DNA of 64,000 nucleotides from Bacteroidia bacterium (GTDB lineage: Bacteria; Bacteroidota; Bacteroidia; Cytophagales; Cyclobacteriaceae), in NCBI GenBank assembly GCA_030432655.1, contig JAUILA010000009.1, positions 1 to 64,000 on the forward strand. Direction: 5' to 3'. A program made the position numbers and the translations under genes. This document shows positions 23,722-32,776 of this stretch, piece by piece. Below the pieces are notes generated by a model, which was not told the origin of the DNA, searched no databases, and was given only the letters and a program-made list of their open reading frames with translations. Position 1 is the stretch's first letter; each line of letters begins with the position of its first letter.

Positions 23722-24205
23722 TTTTTTGCATTTTCATTTTGCACGCTTACAACGACTACAAGTCCACAGCTCGAGTCCAAGCCCAATTATATCAATAATT
23801 GTGGGGTTTTATTTGTAAAGATGAATAATCAACAATGGAGAATTATTTCAAGGGTCTATCCATATTCCCGTTCACCTGAAATCTTTGGGAAAGTTTTAGC
23901 ATCCCATTCCAGCAATAATTGACCACTTAAAGTAAACAGAATTTGATTTCTGCCTCTGTCATTAATGTTAAAAAAATCAAGCCCCATTTCTTCAATTTCG
24001 ATCTTTGCGCAGTATAAGTCTTATTCTCATTAATCTGAAATTTGCATCTATCTGCCTTGTTTCCAAAGCCTTCTTCCCAACAGAATTCCAGGCTTGTTAC
24101 TTTTTGTATCTGTGGATGTATACAGAATATCGCAGCAAATTAAAAGAGTCGATATATTCACTTGCAGAAAGAGCAGGTTTAGCAATCGAAAAAGATAAAT
24201 TACAA
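23722..24205. other. region with gene remnant and no intact gene
   Basis: Apart from the remnant at 23856-23987 nothing coding is supported. The open frame that runs into the lipoprotein gene from 24005 has no family-like features before 24206. The stretch probably marks the edge of accessory DNA. Confidence 0.45.
23856..23987 (-). pseudogene. 3' remnant of an unidentified gene
   Basis: A minus-strand frame reads MGLDFFNINDRGRNQILF... LLLEWDAKTFPKISG to a stop at 23856, with coding-like composition. The frame opens only after a stop near 24033 and has no plausible gene start, so it looks like the last ~45 codons of a lost gene. Function unknown. Confidence 0.35.
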
Positions 24206-24736
24206 ATGCCACGTAAAGAATCACTGATTTCATCACTTCGGGTTACCAAAATACCTTTATTACTTTTTATAATTCTGTTTCTGTCTTGTGAAGAAACTGA
24301 GGACATTGAAATAGACGATGAGGTCATAACGATGGAACAACTGAGAGGGTCCTGGGAAATTGACAGCTTATATACCGAAGAAACCGCAAGCGAAAGGGGT
24401 TTTTATTATGTATACAGTAACGTGGATTTCTGGGGATTCAGGATTTATGAGGTGGATGAAAGTGAATCCGGGAACCCGGAATATTTGCACAAATTTGAAA
24501 CAGTCGTGGCTTATAATTATCCCGAGGAAGACACCATAAGTTGGTACACTTATGTTTACCTGGAGAATAACCGGATTAATTATTTAGATACTGACCTGCC
24601 CGATCCCCGTTTGCCTTCTGATCTCATCTATTCCATTTCTGATACCATAATGGTCTTACGGCGAGAACAAAATAATACCCGGACATCCTGGCGCAAAGTA
24701 CCGGATCCGAAATTTGTAAATTTTCTGACGGAATAA
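24206..24736 (+). CDS. lipoprotein of unknown function
   Basis: 176 residues from ATG 24206, where a signal peptide (VTKIPLLLFIILFLSC) begins; the open frame continues upstream to 24005 but that part looks non-coding. The Cys in LFLSC is the lipid site, followed by acidic EETEDIEIDDE, a lipoprotein-surface-export-like signal. ITMEQLRGSWEIDSLY at about 50-65 and the beta-rich rest resemble lipocalin-like small lipoproteins. It lies at the edge of the accessory region. Confidence 0.65.
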   Translation: MPRKESLISSLRVTKIPLLLFIILFLSCEETEDIEIDDEVITMEQLRGSWEIDSLYTEETASERGFYYVYSNVDFWGFRIYEVDESESGNPEYLHKFETVVAYNYPEEDTISWYTYVYLENNRINYLDTDLPDPRLPSDLIYSISDTIMVLRREQNNTRTSWRKVPDPKFVNFLTE

Positions 24737-24909
24737 CGCGCATAATCGCGGCATTTAGTCGTGTTCCTCTCTATGTGTTTGCGCGAACCATGATGACGTC
24801 ACCTGTTGTCATTTGTGAAACTATATTTCTATAAGTGGATTAATATCTATAAATATTCTATTTTAATTCAGGATACTTTATTCTGTAATTCTCTAACCAA
24901 TAGAATATT

Positions 24910-26412
24910 ATGATTTACAAATCTTTTAAGATAATCAGGCTTTTTCTGCTTTCATTTTTGTTGCCATTGGCCGTCTTTGCACAGGAAAAGCCCAATATCC
25001 TGGTAATTATGGGAGATGATATCGGCTGGTACAACACCAGCGCCTATAATTCAGGAGTAATGGGCTACAAAACGCCTAATATCGACCGCGTGGCTATGGA
25101 AGGCATGCGGTTTACCGATGCCTACGGGCAGCAGAGTTGTACGGCAGGAAGGGCAGCATTTATAATGGGGCAGTCCCCCAAGCGTACCGGTCTGTTGAAA
25201 ATCGGCATGCCTGGCGATCCCATTGGAATCCAGGAAGAGGACCCAACGATTGCTGAACTCCTGAAGCCACTGGGTTATGCCACTGGTCAGTTTGGCAAAA
25301 ACCACCTCGGTGACCTGGATGAGTTTCTGCCAACCAACCACGGTTTTGATGAGTTTTTTGGGAATCTCTACCACCTTAATGCAGAAGAGGAGCCGGAAAA
25401 CCCTGATTACCCGCAGGGTGAAGATTTTCGCAAGCGTTATGGCCCCAGAGGAGTATTGAAAGCCTCTGCGGATGGGGATATACAGGATACCGGGCCGCTT
25501 ACCAGGAAAAGGATGGAAACCATTGATTCAGAATTTTTGGATGCGACCATTGACTTTATAGAGAGACAGCATGAAGCTGACAAGCCTTTCTTCGTATGGT
25601 TTAACACCACCCGCATGCATATTTTTACCCATCTGAGCAATGAATACAGCGGCAAGACAGGTTTGGGAATCTTTGCCGACGGGATGGCGCAGCATGATGA
25701 GCAGGTCGGGCAGTTACTTGATAAGCTGGACGAATTGGGCATTACAGAAAATACGATCGTCATATACACCACTGATAACGGGGCCGAAAAATTCAGTTGG
25801 CCTGATGGCGGCACTTCTCCTTTCAGAGGTGAAAAAGCAACCACCTGGGAGGGCGGTATCCGCGTCCCCTTCACAATCAGGTGGCCGGAAAAGATAAAGG
25901 CCGGGCAAGTGTCCAACGAGATTTTATCCCTGGAAGACTGCCTGCCGACACTTTTAGCTGCTGCAGGGGAGCCAGATATCAAGAACAAGCTGTTGAATGG
26001 TCATTCAGCGGCAGGCAAGACGTTCAAAGTACATCTGGACGGCTATAACTTTCTGCCCTATTTAACCGGTGAAGCCGAAAACGGTCCCCGAAACGAGTTT
26101 TTTGCCTTTGTGGATGATGGTTCATTGGGAGCTGTACGGATTGGCCGATGGAAGTTTCATTTTTCCACCCAGGAACATGAAGGACTGGGGGCATGGCTAT
26201 ATGAACAAAAGCCCACCAAGGCACCTTTACTGGTGGACCTGAGAGCGGATCCTTTTGAGCTCGCGATGGACAACTCTTCCTATTATGACGATTGGGTAGT
26301 GCGACGAATGTATGCTTTCGAACCACTGAAAGGCGTTGTGGCAAAATTTATGGCTACCTTCGAAGACTTTCCCGTACGACAAGAACCAGGAAGCTTCACA
26401 CCCAAACAGTAG
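24910..26412 (+). CDS. secreted sulfatase (arylsulfatase, FGly type)
   Basis: 500 residues with signal peptide ending near VFAQ. KPNILVIMGDDIGWYN gives the metal-binding Asp pair, and SCTAGRAAF (about 78-86) is the formylglycine site: Cys in CxAxR, to be oxidised by an FGE or anaerobic maturase encoded elsewhere. Later ligands are in FGKNHLGD and YTTDNGAEKFSWPDGG. Length and order fit family S1. The likely substrate is a sulfated polysaccharide or other sulfate ester in the periplasm; no SusC/SusD or FGE is near, so the substrate is open. A terminator follows directly. Confidence 0.92.
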   Translation: MIYKSFKIIRLFLLSFLLPLAVFAQEKPNILVIMGDDIGWYNTSAYNSGVMGYKTPNIDRVAMEGMRFTDAYGQQSCTAGRAAFIMGQSPKRTGLLKIGMPGDPIGIQEEDPTIAELLKPLGYATGQFGKNHLGDLDEFLPTNHGFDEFFGNLYHLNAEEEPENPDYPQGEDFRKRYGPRGVLKASADGDIQDTGPLTRKRMETIDSEFLDATIDFIERQHEADKPFFVWFNTTRMHIFTHLSNEYSGKTGLGIFADGMAQHDEQVGQLLDKLDELGITENTIVIYTTDNGAEKFSWPDGGTSPFRGEKATTWEGGIRVPFTIRWPEKIKAGQVSNEILSLEDCLPTLLAAAGEPDIKNKLLNGHSAAGKTFKVHLDGYNFLPYLTGEAENGPRNEFFAFVDDGSLGAVRIGRWKFHFSTQEHEGLGAWLYEQKPTKAPLLVDLRADPFELAMDNSSYYDDWVVRRMYAFEPLKGVVAKFMATFEDFPVRQEPGSFTPKQ

Positions 26413-26440
26413 GATGAACTGGGTTTTCAAAGGTATTTAT

Positions 26441-26473
26441 GGGCCGTTCATTTTTTGGACGGTCCTTTTTTTA
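26441..26473 (+). terminator. rho-independent terminator of sulfatase gene
   Basis: GGGCCGTTC pairs (with wobbles) with GGACGGTCC across a short T-rich loop and is followed by TTTTTTT. Confidence 0.75.
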
Positions 26474-26547
26474 TAAAACTTTACCGTACTTCGGGATTTA
26501 TATTAGATATTTTTAAAAAAACGTTAGATGAGGTAAATACCGATGAA

Positions 26548-26907
26548 ATGTCAAGCGTAGCGATAGTTGAAGACGAACCCTACATAGCCATGAGCCTGGC
26601 CAAGCTGGTAAAGGCCTGTGAATTGAACCCAACATTGATTTGCGGATCGGGGGAGGAATTTATAGAACAAGTCACAGAAAAGGAATTTAGCCTGGTACTG
26701 ATTGACATTAACCTGAAAGGCCAGTTAACAGGGATTGACGTCGCAAAACTTCTTCGCTCCCGAAGTAACTGCCCGATTATTTTTCTTTCCGGGATGCTAT
26801 CTGATTATAAGACAGAAATAATGAACATATCCAATTGCAGTATTCTGGAAAAACCGTTTAACTTCAGTCAGGCGCGGGAAATGATTAAACAAGTAACCGC
26901 CCGCTGA
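26548..26907 (+). CDS. stand-alone response regulator (receiver domain only)
   Basis: 119 residues from ATG 26548 (MSSVAIVEDEPYIAM); a longer frame from 26455 runs through the terminator and is unlikely. Receiver fold with acidic EDE, phospho-acceptor Asp in LVLIDINLK, Ser/Thr at IFLSG and Lys in ILEKPF. No output domain, so it signals to another protein. It lies 52 bases before the histidine kinase and is almost surely its partner; single-domain regulators often go with HisKA_2-type kinases. Confidence 0.9.
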   Translation: MSSVAIVEDEPYIAMSLAKLVKACELNPTLICGSGEEFIEQVTEKEFSLVLIDINLKGQLTGIDVAKLLRSRSNCPIIFLSGMLSDYKTEIMNISNCSILEKPFNFSQAREMIKQVTAR

Positions 26908-26959
26908 GGGTGAAATACAATACATTTCTGTTCAATCAACCATCCAGGAGGACTATTCA

Positions 26960-28150
26960 ATGAATTCCAATCTAACTACCGTTTTAACCGTAACAGCTGC
27001 AGCGGTTCTGTCCATATTATTATTTTCCAGCTATCTTCCTGCGTCTCTGTTTTGCGAGGATATCGCCAAATGCTCGGTAAACCACCTCCAGGAAAGCGGA
27101 CTTTCCAGCCAGGTCTCATTCCTGTTCTCCAATCTGTTCAGTACTGAATACTGGCCGGCAAGGTGGGATTGCGGCAGCTGGTCAGCGGTCCAGGGCTGGA
27201 CATCCATCATTTCAGACTTCATGATTTTCGGAAGCTATTTCGGTATCCCGATCACCATTTATTACTTCCAGCGCAAGCTTCCCATTTCTGAAATACTTTA
27301 TAAGGACATTGCCATTCTTTTTGCACTGTTCATCCTGGCATGCGGACTCACCCATCTCATTGATGTAATTATCTTCTGGCAACCCCTGTACAACCTGAGT
27401 GTCACGGTCAAGCTCGTAACAGCTATTGTTTCGGCGCTTACTCTTATACTTATTATAAGAAAATTTCCCATGCTCATGGAATTTAAATCACCCGCTCAGC
27501 TGAAAGAAATTATTAAAAATCAAACAAGTGAATTAATTAATTCGGAGAATGAGCTGAAGCGGCAACTCGAATTGAACAATCGCCTTTTCAAGGAAAGCCA
27601 GCACAGGATCAAAAACAATTTACAACTGATCGCCAGCCTGATCTATTTGAAATCAGGAGAAGACAACACCCTGCAAGCCGAAGAAGTAGACAGCTTGCTC
27701 GAACGTATCAGCAGCATTGGAAAAGTCAATGAGCTGCTCCTGCGCAGTGAAATTATGAACGAGGTCGCTATGAAGCCGTATCTTGAACAGTTTATTGAGT
27801 CACTTAAAAATCTCGAATCAAAAGATATTGAGTGGAAACTTGAAGCAGACGACCAGCTTATCCTGAATTCGGAACAGGCAGTATTTTCAGGACTGATATG
27901 CTTTGAATTTATTTCCAATAGTATCAAGCACGCATTCAAGAACACCGAAAAGCCGGTCATAGAAATCTCCATGAGACGTACAACTAAGGGAATAAATCTC
28001 CGCCTTTCTGATAATGGATCAGGCGGTCTCGCTTCTGAAAGCAGCTCGGGTTTCGGATTAGGATTGATAGAGAATTTTATAGCCAGCCTGAATGGTAAAA
28101 GCTCATGGACAAGTAACCCGGACGGCACTTCCCTGGTCATAGATTTTTAA
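26960..28150 (+). CDS. membrane histidine kinase with ethylene-receptor-like sensor domain
   Basis: 396 residues. One N-terminal hydrophobic helix (about 8-28), an extracytoplasmic stretch with cysteines, then three membrane helices (about 90-170). The three-helix part aligns with ethylene receptors: ISDFMIFGSYFGIPITIYYF keeps the Asp and Tyr, and LACGLTHLIDVIIFW keeps the Cys and His (CxxxH) that bind copper in ETR1-type receptors. A coiled stretch leads to a HisKA_2/HWE-type region with SQHRIKNNLQLIASLIYLK and an ATPase with EFISNSIKHAF (N box), DNGSGG and GLGLIENF. It should sense a small ligand, perhaps ethylene or copper-bound gas, and phosphorylate the upstream receiver. Confidence 0.85.
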   Translation: MNSNLTTVLTVTAAAVLSILLFSSYLPASLFCEDIAKCSVNHLQESGLSSQVSFLFSNLFSTEYWPARWDCGSWSAVQGWTSIISDFMIFGSYFGIPITIYYFQRKLPISEILYKDIAILFALFILACGLTHLIDVIIFWQPLYNLSVTVKLVTAIVSALTLILIIRKFPMLMEFKSPAQLKEIIKNQTSELINSENELKRQLELNNRLFKESQHRIKNNLQLIASLIYLKSGEDNTLQAEEVDSLLERISSIGKVNELLLRSEIMNEVAMKPYLEQFIESLKNLESKDIEWKLEADDQLILNSEQAVFSGLICFEFISNSIKHAFKNTEKPVIEISMRRTTKGINLRLSDNGSGGLASESSSGFGLGLIENFIASLNGKSSWTSNPDGTSLVIDF

Positions 28151-28254
28151 GATTTTGTCTGGGGGATTCGCTTAACCGTCCACCAGAAAAATAGCCTGAC
28201 TGATAACCGATTATCCGGGAATATTTCGTATTTTATATAAAAACCCCGGTAATC

Positions 28255-28656
28255 ATGATGCGCTCTTTCCTGCTGATTCTGTTCCTGTTACTATTGGTGC
28301 TTCCGGCCTCCGGACAAACCTGCTGTGCGGGGTGGAAATATCAGACCGAAATTCACCTGGACACGGATGGTGGCATTACATTCTCCTATTTAAAAAGGAA
28401 TGTGGAAATGAGTCTGATCGACCATACCAGTCCAACCGGTGTTCAGACCATATTGAACGACGACAGCAGAATTTTTGTCAGCAGCTCACTAATATCCGTC
28501 GAGAATGCAAATCAAAAAAATCAGCTGACCCCGGATTATTACCTTCGCCTGAACAAGCATATGAATCCTGTCATTTCCACTCCGGATTATCAATTCCGGA
28601 ACCGGTTCCCTCAGTCCTCTCAGAATCAATTCTTTCCGTTGCCGGAGGGAAATTGA
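28255..28656 (+). CDS. small secreted protein, paralogue-like to 31721-32182
   Basis: 133 residues with a strong signal peptide (MRSFLLILFLLLLVLPASGQ; two adjacent ATGs at 28255 and 28258). The mature part begins TCCAGWKYQTEIHLDTDGGI, has the pattern WxYQxxxxLxxDGxIxxSY and ends in LPEGN. The gene at 31721 shares the pattern (WQYQLQLNRTNDGDIDVSY ... SPAGN). No known family. It may be a secreted or surface-associated small protein. Confidence 0.6.
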   Translation: MMRSFLLILFLLLLVLPASGQTCCAGWKYQTEIHLDTDGGITFSYLKRNVEMSLIDHTSPTGVQTILNDDSRIFVSSSLISVENANQKNQLTPDYYLRLNKHMNPVISTPDYQFRNRFPQSSQNQFFPLPEGN

Positions 28657-28730
28657 ATTTTTCGGCCCTGACCTGAACTTCTCATAACGATTTTCACAAA
28701 ATAACCAGATTATTGCGTACTTTATAAGGT

Positions 28731-30317
28731 ATGCGATTTATCCTGGCAATTACTATACTATTAACAGGCTCAGCTTTTTCATTTGCCCAAATCACTATTT
28801 CAGGAAAAATACATCACTACGACGGGGAATCGGCCCTTTACATCGACCATGCCCGCGAGGGGGTTCAACCCTTTTTTACTGAACATGCGAAGGTAACTCC
28901 CGATCGGAACGGCAACTTCCGGTATAGCTTTAAGAATCCCGGAATTGGGATCATGCGGCTTTCGTACCGGCGAAATTATTACAGGTTCCTTCACGAAGAA
29001 AAAGCGGCTATCCATTTTGAATTTGAACAGCCTGACGGTAAAAGGGTCAGATCCTCCCCCGCCAACGAAATGTTTCTAAAGGATTCTGTCCGCCAGCACC
29101 TGATCGTAAAAATTGACGGGGATCATAAGGAAATTAACCGGTACCTGAATTCATTAGCCAGAACGGCAACGGTTTCCACCCAGAGCGTTAGCGGCAATGC
29201 CTATTCCCTGTACCTGGCGGATATCAGGGACACGGATACCTTTCTTCAAAAAATGGATTCACTCCGGTCGAATGAATACCTGCTTCTTTCGCGTGTGTTT
29301 GATCTGCATGCAGATATCAGTATCCCGGGTACCGCCGATTTGCGCAGCTACCTGGAAGATGAAATTAACTCCTACTACGGAGGTATTTTTCTGAACGCGA
29401 TGTTTTTGAAAAGACGCGATCAGGTGAGTGCCCTGAAGGTTAATCCGGATACTGCCCTTACTATGTACAACCGGAACTGGGAAAGACTGATTGAACGCTT
29501 TTTCCAGGAATTTGCTTCCAGGGAACAACGCCCCAGCAGTTTCCGTTACAACGAGTTGATGCACGCCGTTGATTATACTTCCGGTTCGTACCGGGATTAC
29601 AATCTGCCGGAAAATCCTTTATCACTGGACGAAATGGTTTTTAAAGATATTATTTCGCCGGAATATCCATTGGATTCTCTTTTCGAACTTAATAATGACA
29701 CCAAATACGCGTTGCTGATATCCAGGCTCAGGAATAAGGTGAATTCACAAATGTTTTACTCTCCTGTGATGAAACAGGCGATTGATTCGATGCAGGCAAG
29801 ATATCCCGGTTCAGAGCAGCTTGAACTACTGGAGAAATATTTCAAAGACCTGGATGACTACCTGGAATCACAAACCAGTCCGTATAGTAAGGCAGTGATC
29901 ATCGAAGAAAACTATACCACTCTGGCTGGATTACTGGAAAAACTTGAAGGGAAGACCATTTTGATTGACATCTGGGCCACCTGGTGTCATCCGTGTATTG
30001 GCGAGTTTGCCTACAAAAATAATTTCCAGGATTTTATCAGCAGCGGAGACCTGGTGGTCCTTTACATATCTATTGATAAGTTAAAATGGGAAGACCGCTG
30101 GCGGGAAAATCTCAATTATAATCGCCTCACGGGATATCATATCCTTGCCGATGAAGTCCTTATCCGTGACATGTGGGAAACACTTGGCCATCCGAAAGGG
30201 GCAATCCCCCGGTATGCCCTGGTTTCAGCAGATGGAACCATCGTCATTCCCAATGCCGCATTTCCTTCCATGGGGGATGAATTAAGAAATCAGATTCTCC
30301 AAGTTATGGAACCCTGA
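28731..30317 (+). CDS. secreted thioredoxin-like protein (TlpA type) with N-terminal DUF
   Basis: 528 residues, signal peptide MRFILAITILLTGSAFSFAQ. Long N-terminal part (about 20-380) of the kind that precedes TlpA-like domains in Bacteroidota (ITISGKIHHYDGESALYI, a beta sandwich, then helical). The C-terminal thioredoxin-fold domain has active site WATWCHPCIGEF (about 421-432) and the cis-Pro GAIPRYALV. It is expected to act as a periplasmic disulfide reductase for cytochrome or other exported proteins. Confidence 0.85.
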   Translation: MRFILAITILLTGSAFSFAQITISGKIHHYDGESALYIDHAREGVQPFFTEHAKVTPDRNGNFRYSFKNPGIGIMRLSYRRNYYRFLHEEKAAIHFEFEQPDGKRVRSSPANEMFLKDSVRQHLIVKIDGDHKEINRYLNSLARTATVSTQSVSGNAYSLYLADIRDTDTFLQKMDSLRSNEYLLLSRVFDLHADISIPGTADLRSYLEDEINSYYGGIFLNAMFLKRRDQVSALKVNPDTALTMYNRNWERLIERFFQEFASREQRPSSFRYNELMHAVDYTSGSYRDYNLPENPLSLDEMVFKDIISPEYPLDSLFELNNDTKYALLISRLRNKVNSQMFYSPVMKQAIDSMQARYPGSEQLELLEKYFKDLDDYLESQTSPYSKAVIIEENYTTLAGLLEKLEGKTILIDIWATWCHPCIGEFAYKNNFQDFISSGDLVVLYISIDKLKWEDRWRENLNYNRLTGYHILADEVLIRDMWETLGHPKGAIPRYALVSADGTIVIPNAAFPSMGDELRNQILQVMEP

Positions 30318-30353
30318 AGGCTTCCGTTTTCAAAATGCCCCGGACAGCTAGTA

Positions 30354-31013
30354 ATGAAATCGGCCTACACATATATTCGTAATTATTACCGGGATCAACC
30401 TCGCGGAAGCTGTCTTAAACTGCTCACCGATACGGAGGTTCGGCAAATCGTGCTCATCAGGCATGCCCGGCCCGATGTTGAACGACCGCTACGGGTCGAT
30501 TTTAAGGAAGCGGAAGAATATTTGAATGCGTACCGTCAATCCGGAATTATAGTTTTTGACGACCCTCCGGTCTGCACAGAAAATCTACCCCTGATGCCCG
30601 TTTATTGCAGTACGCTGGAGCGGGCCCGGCAAACCGCACACCATATCTTTCAGGAGCCTAAATTTACTTTGATCGAAGATGCCGGACTTCGCGAGCTGGA
30701 CCGGGAGAATATGCGCCTGCCGTTTCGAATGAGTCATTCTTGGCACACCCGTATATCACGAATAGCCTGGTTACTCGGTATTCAACAAGCGGAAGAAAGT
30801 TTTCGGGAAGCAATGCAGCGGGTGAATAAAGGGGCAAAGAAATTCGATAGGCTGTCAGAAACCCAGGAACTCATTATCATCGTTGCCCATGGATTTCAGA
30901 ATTATTTTCTTGTACGAAAGCTCAGGAAGCTGGGCTGGGATCGCGTGTTCGACAATGGTAATGAACACCTGTCGGTGAAAATCCTGGTCAAACAGGAAAG
31001 TCCCGGCAATTAA
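30354..31013 (+). CDS. histidine phosphatase family protein
   Basis: 219 residues, phosphoglycerate-mutase-like fold. VLIRHARPDVERP is the RH(G/A) motif with the nucleophile His, STLERARQTAHHIF gives the second Arg, LRELDRENMRLPF the acid, and IIIVAHGFQNYFL the second His. Residues 1-30 before the fold are not conserved, so a later start is possible. No signal peptide, so cytoplasmic. Substrate unknown. Overlaps the convergent lipoprotein gene by 4 bases. Confidence 0.82.
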   Translation: MKSAYTYIRNYYRDQPRGSCLKLLTDTEVRQIVLIRHARPDVERPLRVDFKEAEEYLNAYRQSGIIVFDDPPVCTENLPLMPVYCSTLERARQTAHHIFQEPKFTLIEDAGLRELDRENMRLPFRMSHSWHTRISRIAWLLGIQQAEESFREAMQRVNKGAKKFDRLSETQELIIIVAHGFQNYFLVRKLRKLGWDRVFDNGNEHLSVKILVKQESPGN

Positions 31014-31630
31014 TTTTCCTCCCGATATTCCCTCAAAAGTGCTTTCCAGCGAATAGCATTCTCCCGGGAAGGGATAATCCTGTCATCCGGGTACAAATCC
31101 ATGATCAGTGCTGAGTCCCATTCGAGTGCCCAGGCTTTTACCGGCTCCAGGTACTCCGACGTCAGCCTGTTCTCCTCCGGAATCCAGTAAATCAACATCT
31201 CCGTTATCTTGTCATTTTCATCAAACCAGTACGTACGCAGCGTTTTGGTCGGCGGCTTGCCTACTAATTCATAAAAATCATTCCGCTCATAAAAGTATCC
31301 CTTTACCGCATTCTCTTCCATATCAAACCACAGTGAATCGTAATACGAAGCGGAATTCATTTCTTCATCCCATTCCTTCCATGGACCGCGTGAGGGCTGG
31401 CCTTTTACCTGTACCACCGGATCATTCTCCCGGTCATCAAACCACAGCTTTACGGTATCGGTGGTAAACTGCCACTTATTCGCCTCCTCGCTATTGACCG
31501 CAGAGAAATAAGCCTCGAACAATCTGATCTTCTGTGCTGATTGATCCTGGTGATTACAGGAAGTGATCTGAAGGAGAATTATTACTGTCCAGATTAAAGC
31601 AATGCATATATATTTGATAAATATTTTCAC
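31010..31630 (-). CDS. lipoprotein, NTF2/SnoaL-like shape
   Basis: 206 residues with signal peptide and lipobox (IILLQITSC). The rest is rich in Trp, Glu and Asp: WFDDRENDPVVQVKGQPS and GYFYERNDFYELVGKPPTKT followed by LRTYWFDENDKITEMLIYW. The pattern is that of NTF2-like beta sheet proteins, but no active residues are visible. Function unknown. Convergent with the histidine phosphatase gene. Confidence 0.65.
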   Translation of the reverse strand: MKIFIKYICIALIWTVIILLQITSCNHQDQSAQKIRLFEAYFSAVNSEEANKWQFTTDTVKLWFDDRENDPVVQVKGQPSRGPWKEWDEEMNSASYYDSLWFDMEENAVKGYFYERNDFYELVGKPPTKTLRTYWFDENDKITEMLIYWIPEENRLTSEYLEPVKAWALEWDSALIMDLYPDDRIIPSRENAIRWKALLREYREEN

Positions 31631-31720
31631 CTGGCGAACTCTCTTGACGGGATTATGACAAATTATTGTTTTTCACCACCTCACATTTTTGTATATTGAA
31701 TATAAGCAAACTAATTCAAT

Positions 31721-32182
31721 ATGAAGTATCTGCTTCTTCTCATCCTGACATTTACCTGGCTAGCTCCATCTTTCGCCCAATCCTACCAGGCGGACTGGCA
31801 GTATCAGCTTCAATTGAACCGCACCAATGATGGAGATATTGACGTCTCCTATTCCAAAGAAGAACTTCCTGCCACGACAACATCTTCTGTTGAGGAATCG
31901 CCAAAACAACAAAACCTCAACCCTTTGACCACAGTGAAAGTCTACGGTCCGCTGAACACAGACAATGTGGAACAGGTCCCCTGGATGAATAACAATGGTC
32001 GTGTTAATGTGGTCAACGTCGTTTTGTCATCCAACAATGGTATGAGAAATCCTTATCAGATGACTGTGAGCTATTTTATGTATATGAACTCAACCATCTT
32101 CCCGATGTATACAGGAGATTCCTATACAAATTACAACATGAGCTATCCTGAATACCCAACCTCTTCACCCGCGGGCAACTAA
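31721..32182 (+). CDS. small secreted protein, paralogue-like to 28255-28656
   Basis: 153 residues, signal peptide MKYLLLLILTFTWLAPSFAQ. Mature part starts YQADWQYQLQLNRTNDGDID, with Asn/Thr-rich middle and a Tyr/Met-rich C-terminus (YFMYMNSTIFPMYTGDSY). The WxYQ...DGxIxVSY pattern and the C-terminal P-x-GN ending are shared with the 133-residue protein 3 kb upstream. Unknown family. It lies 48 bases before the sigma factor gene. Confidence 0.6.
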   Translation: MKYLLLLILTFTWLAPSFAQSYQADWQYQLQLNRTNDGDIDVSYSKEELPATTTSSVEESPKQQNLNPLTTVKVYGPLNTDNVEQVPWMNNNGRVNVVNVVLSSNNGMRNPYQMTVSYFMYMNSTIFPMYTGDSYTNYNMSYPEYPTSSPAGN

Positions 32183-32230
32183 TAACCTTTTGCTCCCTTC
32201 GATGGTTGTATTATTCATATCTATCCAACA

Positions 32231-32776
32231 GTGAATAATCCCATCGATCAGGCAGCACTGGCCGAAAGGCTCAGGAACAAGGAGAAGGACGCCATGAACC
32301 TTCTGTATGATCGGTATTCAGATGCATTGTACGGGGTTATACTGCGCATTGTAAAGGATAATGCGGTGGCACAGGAAGTGCTTCAGGATGCATTTTTAAA
32401 AATCTGGAACAGGATCGACTCGTATGATCCGGCGAAAGGCAGGCTGTTCACCTGGATGATGCAAATCTCCCGGAACCTGGCAATTGACAAGTTGCGGTCC
32501 AAAGAAATTTCCCAGTCGAGGAAAACTGATGACATTCAAAATACCGTACATACTACAGGAAGCACCGGCACGACATCTCAGCATGAGGAGGATATAGGCG
32601 TCAGGGAATTATTGTCACACTTGCGGGAAGAGGAACGATTGGTCATGGATTTAGTATATTTTCAGGGATTTTCACAATCGGAGGTATCAAAGGAGAAAGG
32701 AATCCCAATTGGTACCGTGAAAACACGGGTGCGTATGGCTATTAAAAACCTTAGAAAAATTTTGGGCAGCGAGTGA
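32231..32776 (+). CDS. ECF RNA polymerase sigma factor
   Basis: 181 residues from a GTG at 32231. Region 2: ALAERLRNKEKDAMNLLYDR and YGVILRIVKDNAVAQEVLQD, then FLKIWNRIDSYDPAKGRLFT with WMMQISRNLAID. Region 4: LVYFQGFSQSEVSKEKGIPI and GTVKTRVRMAIKNLRKIL. This is the SigK/ECF group often paired with RskA-type anti-sigma factors. Its stop overlaps the GTG start of the anti-sigma gene (GTGA), so they are translated together. Both genes use GTG starts, which may keep output low. Confidence 0.9.
   Translation: MNNPIDQAALAERLRNKEKDAMNLLYDRYSDALYGVILRIVKDNAVAQEVLQDAFLKIWNRIDSYDPAKGRLFTWMMQISRNLAIDKLRSKEISQSRKTDDIQNTVHTTGSTGTTSQHEEDIGVRELLSHLREEERLVMDLVYFQGFSQSEVSKEKGIPIGTVKTRVRMAIKNLRKILGSE

Noticed and set aside
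24005-24205. N-terminal extension of the lipoprotein gene at 24206
   Set aside because: A lipoprotein signal peptide starts at 24206; the upstream part gives a chaotic sequence and overlaps the opposite-strand remnant.
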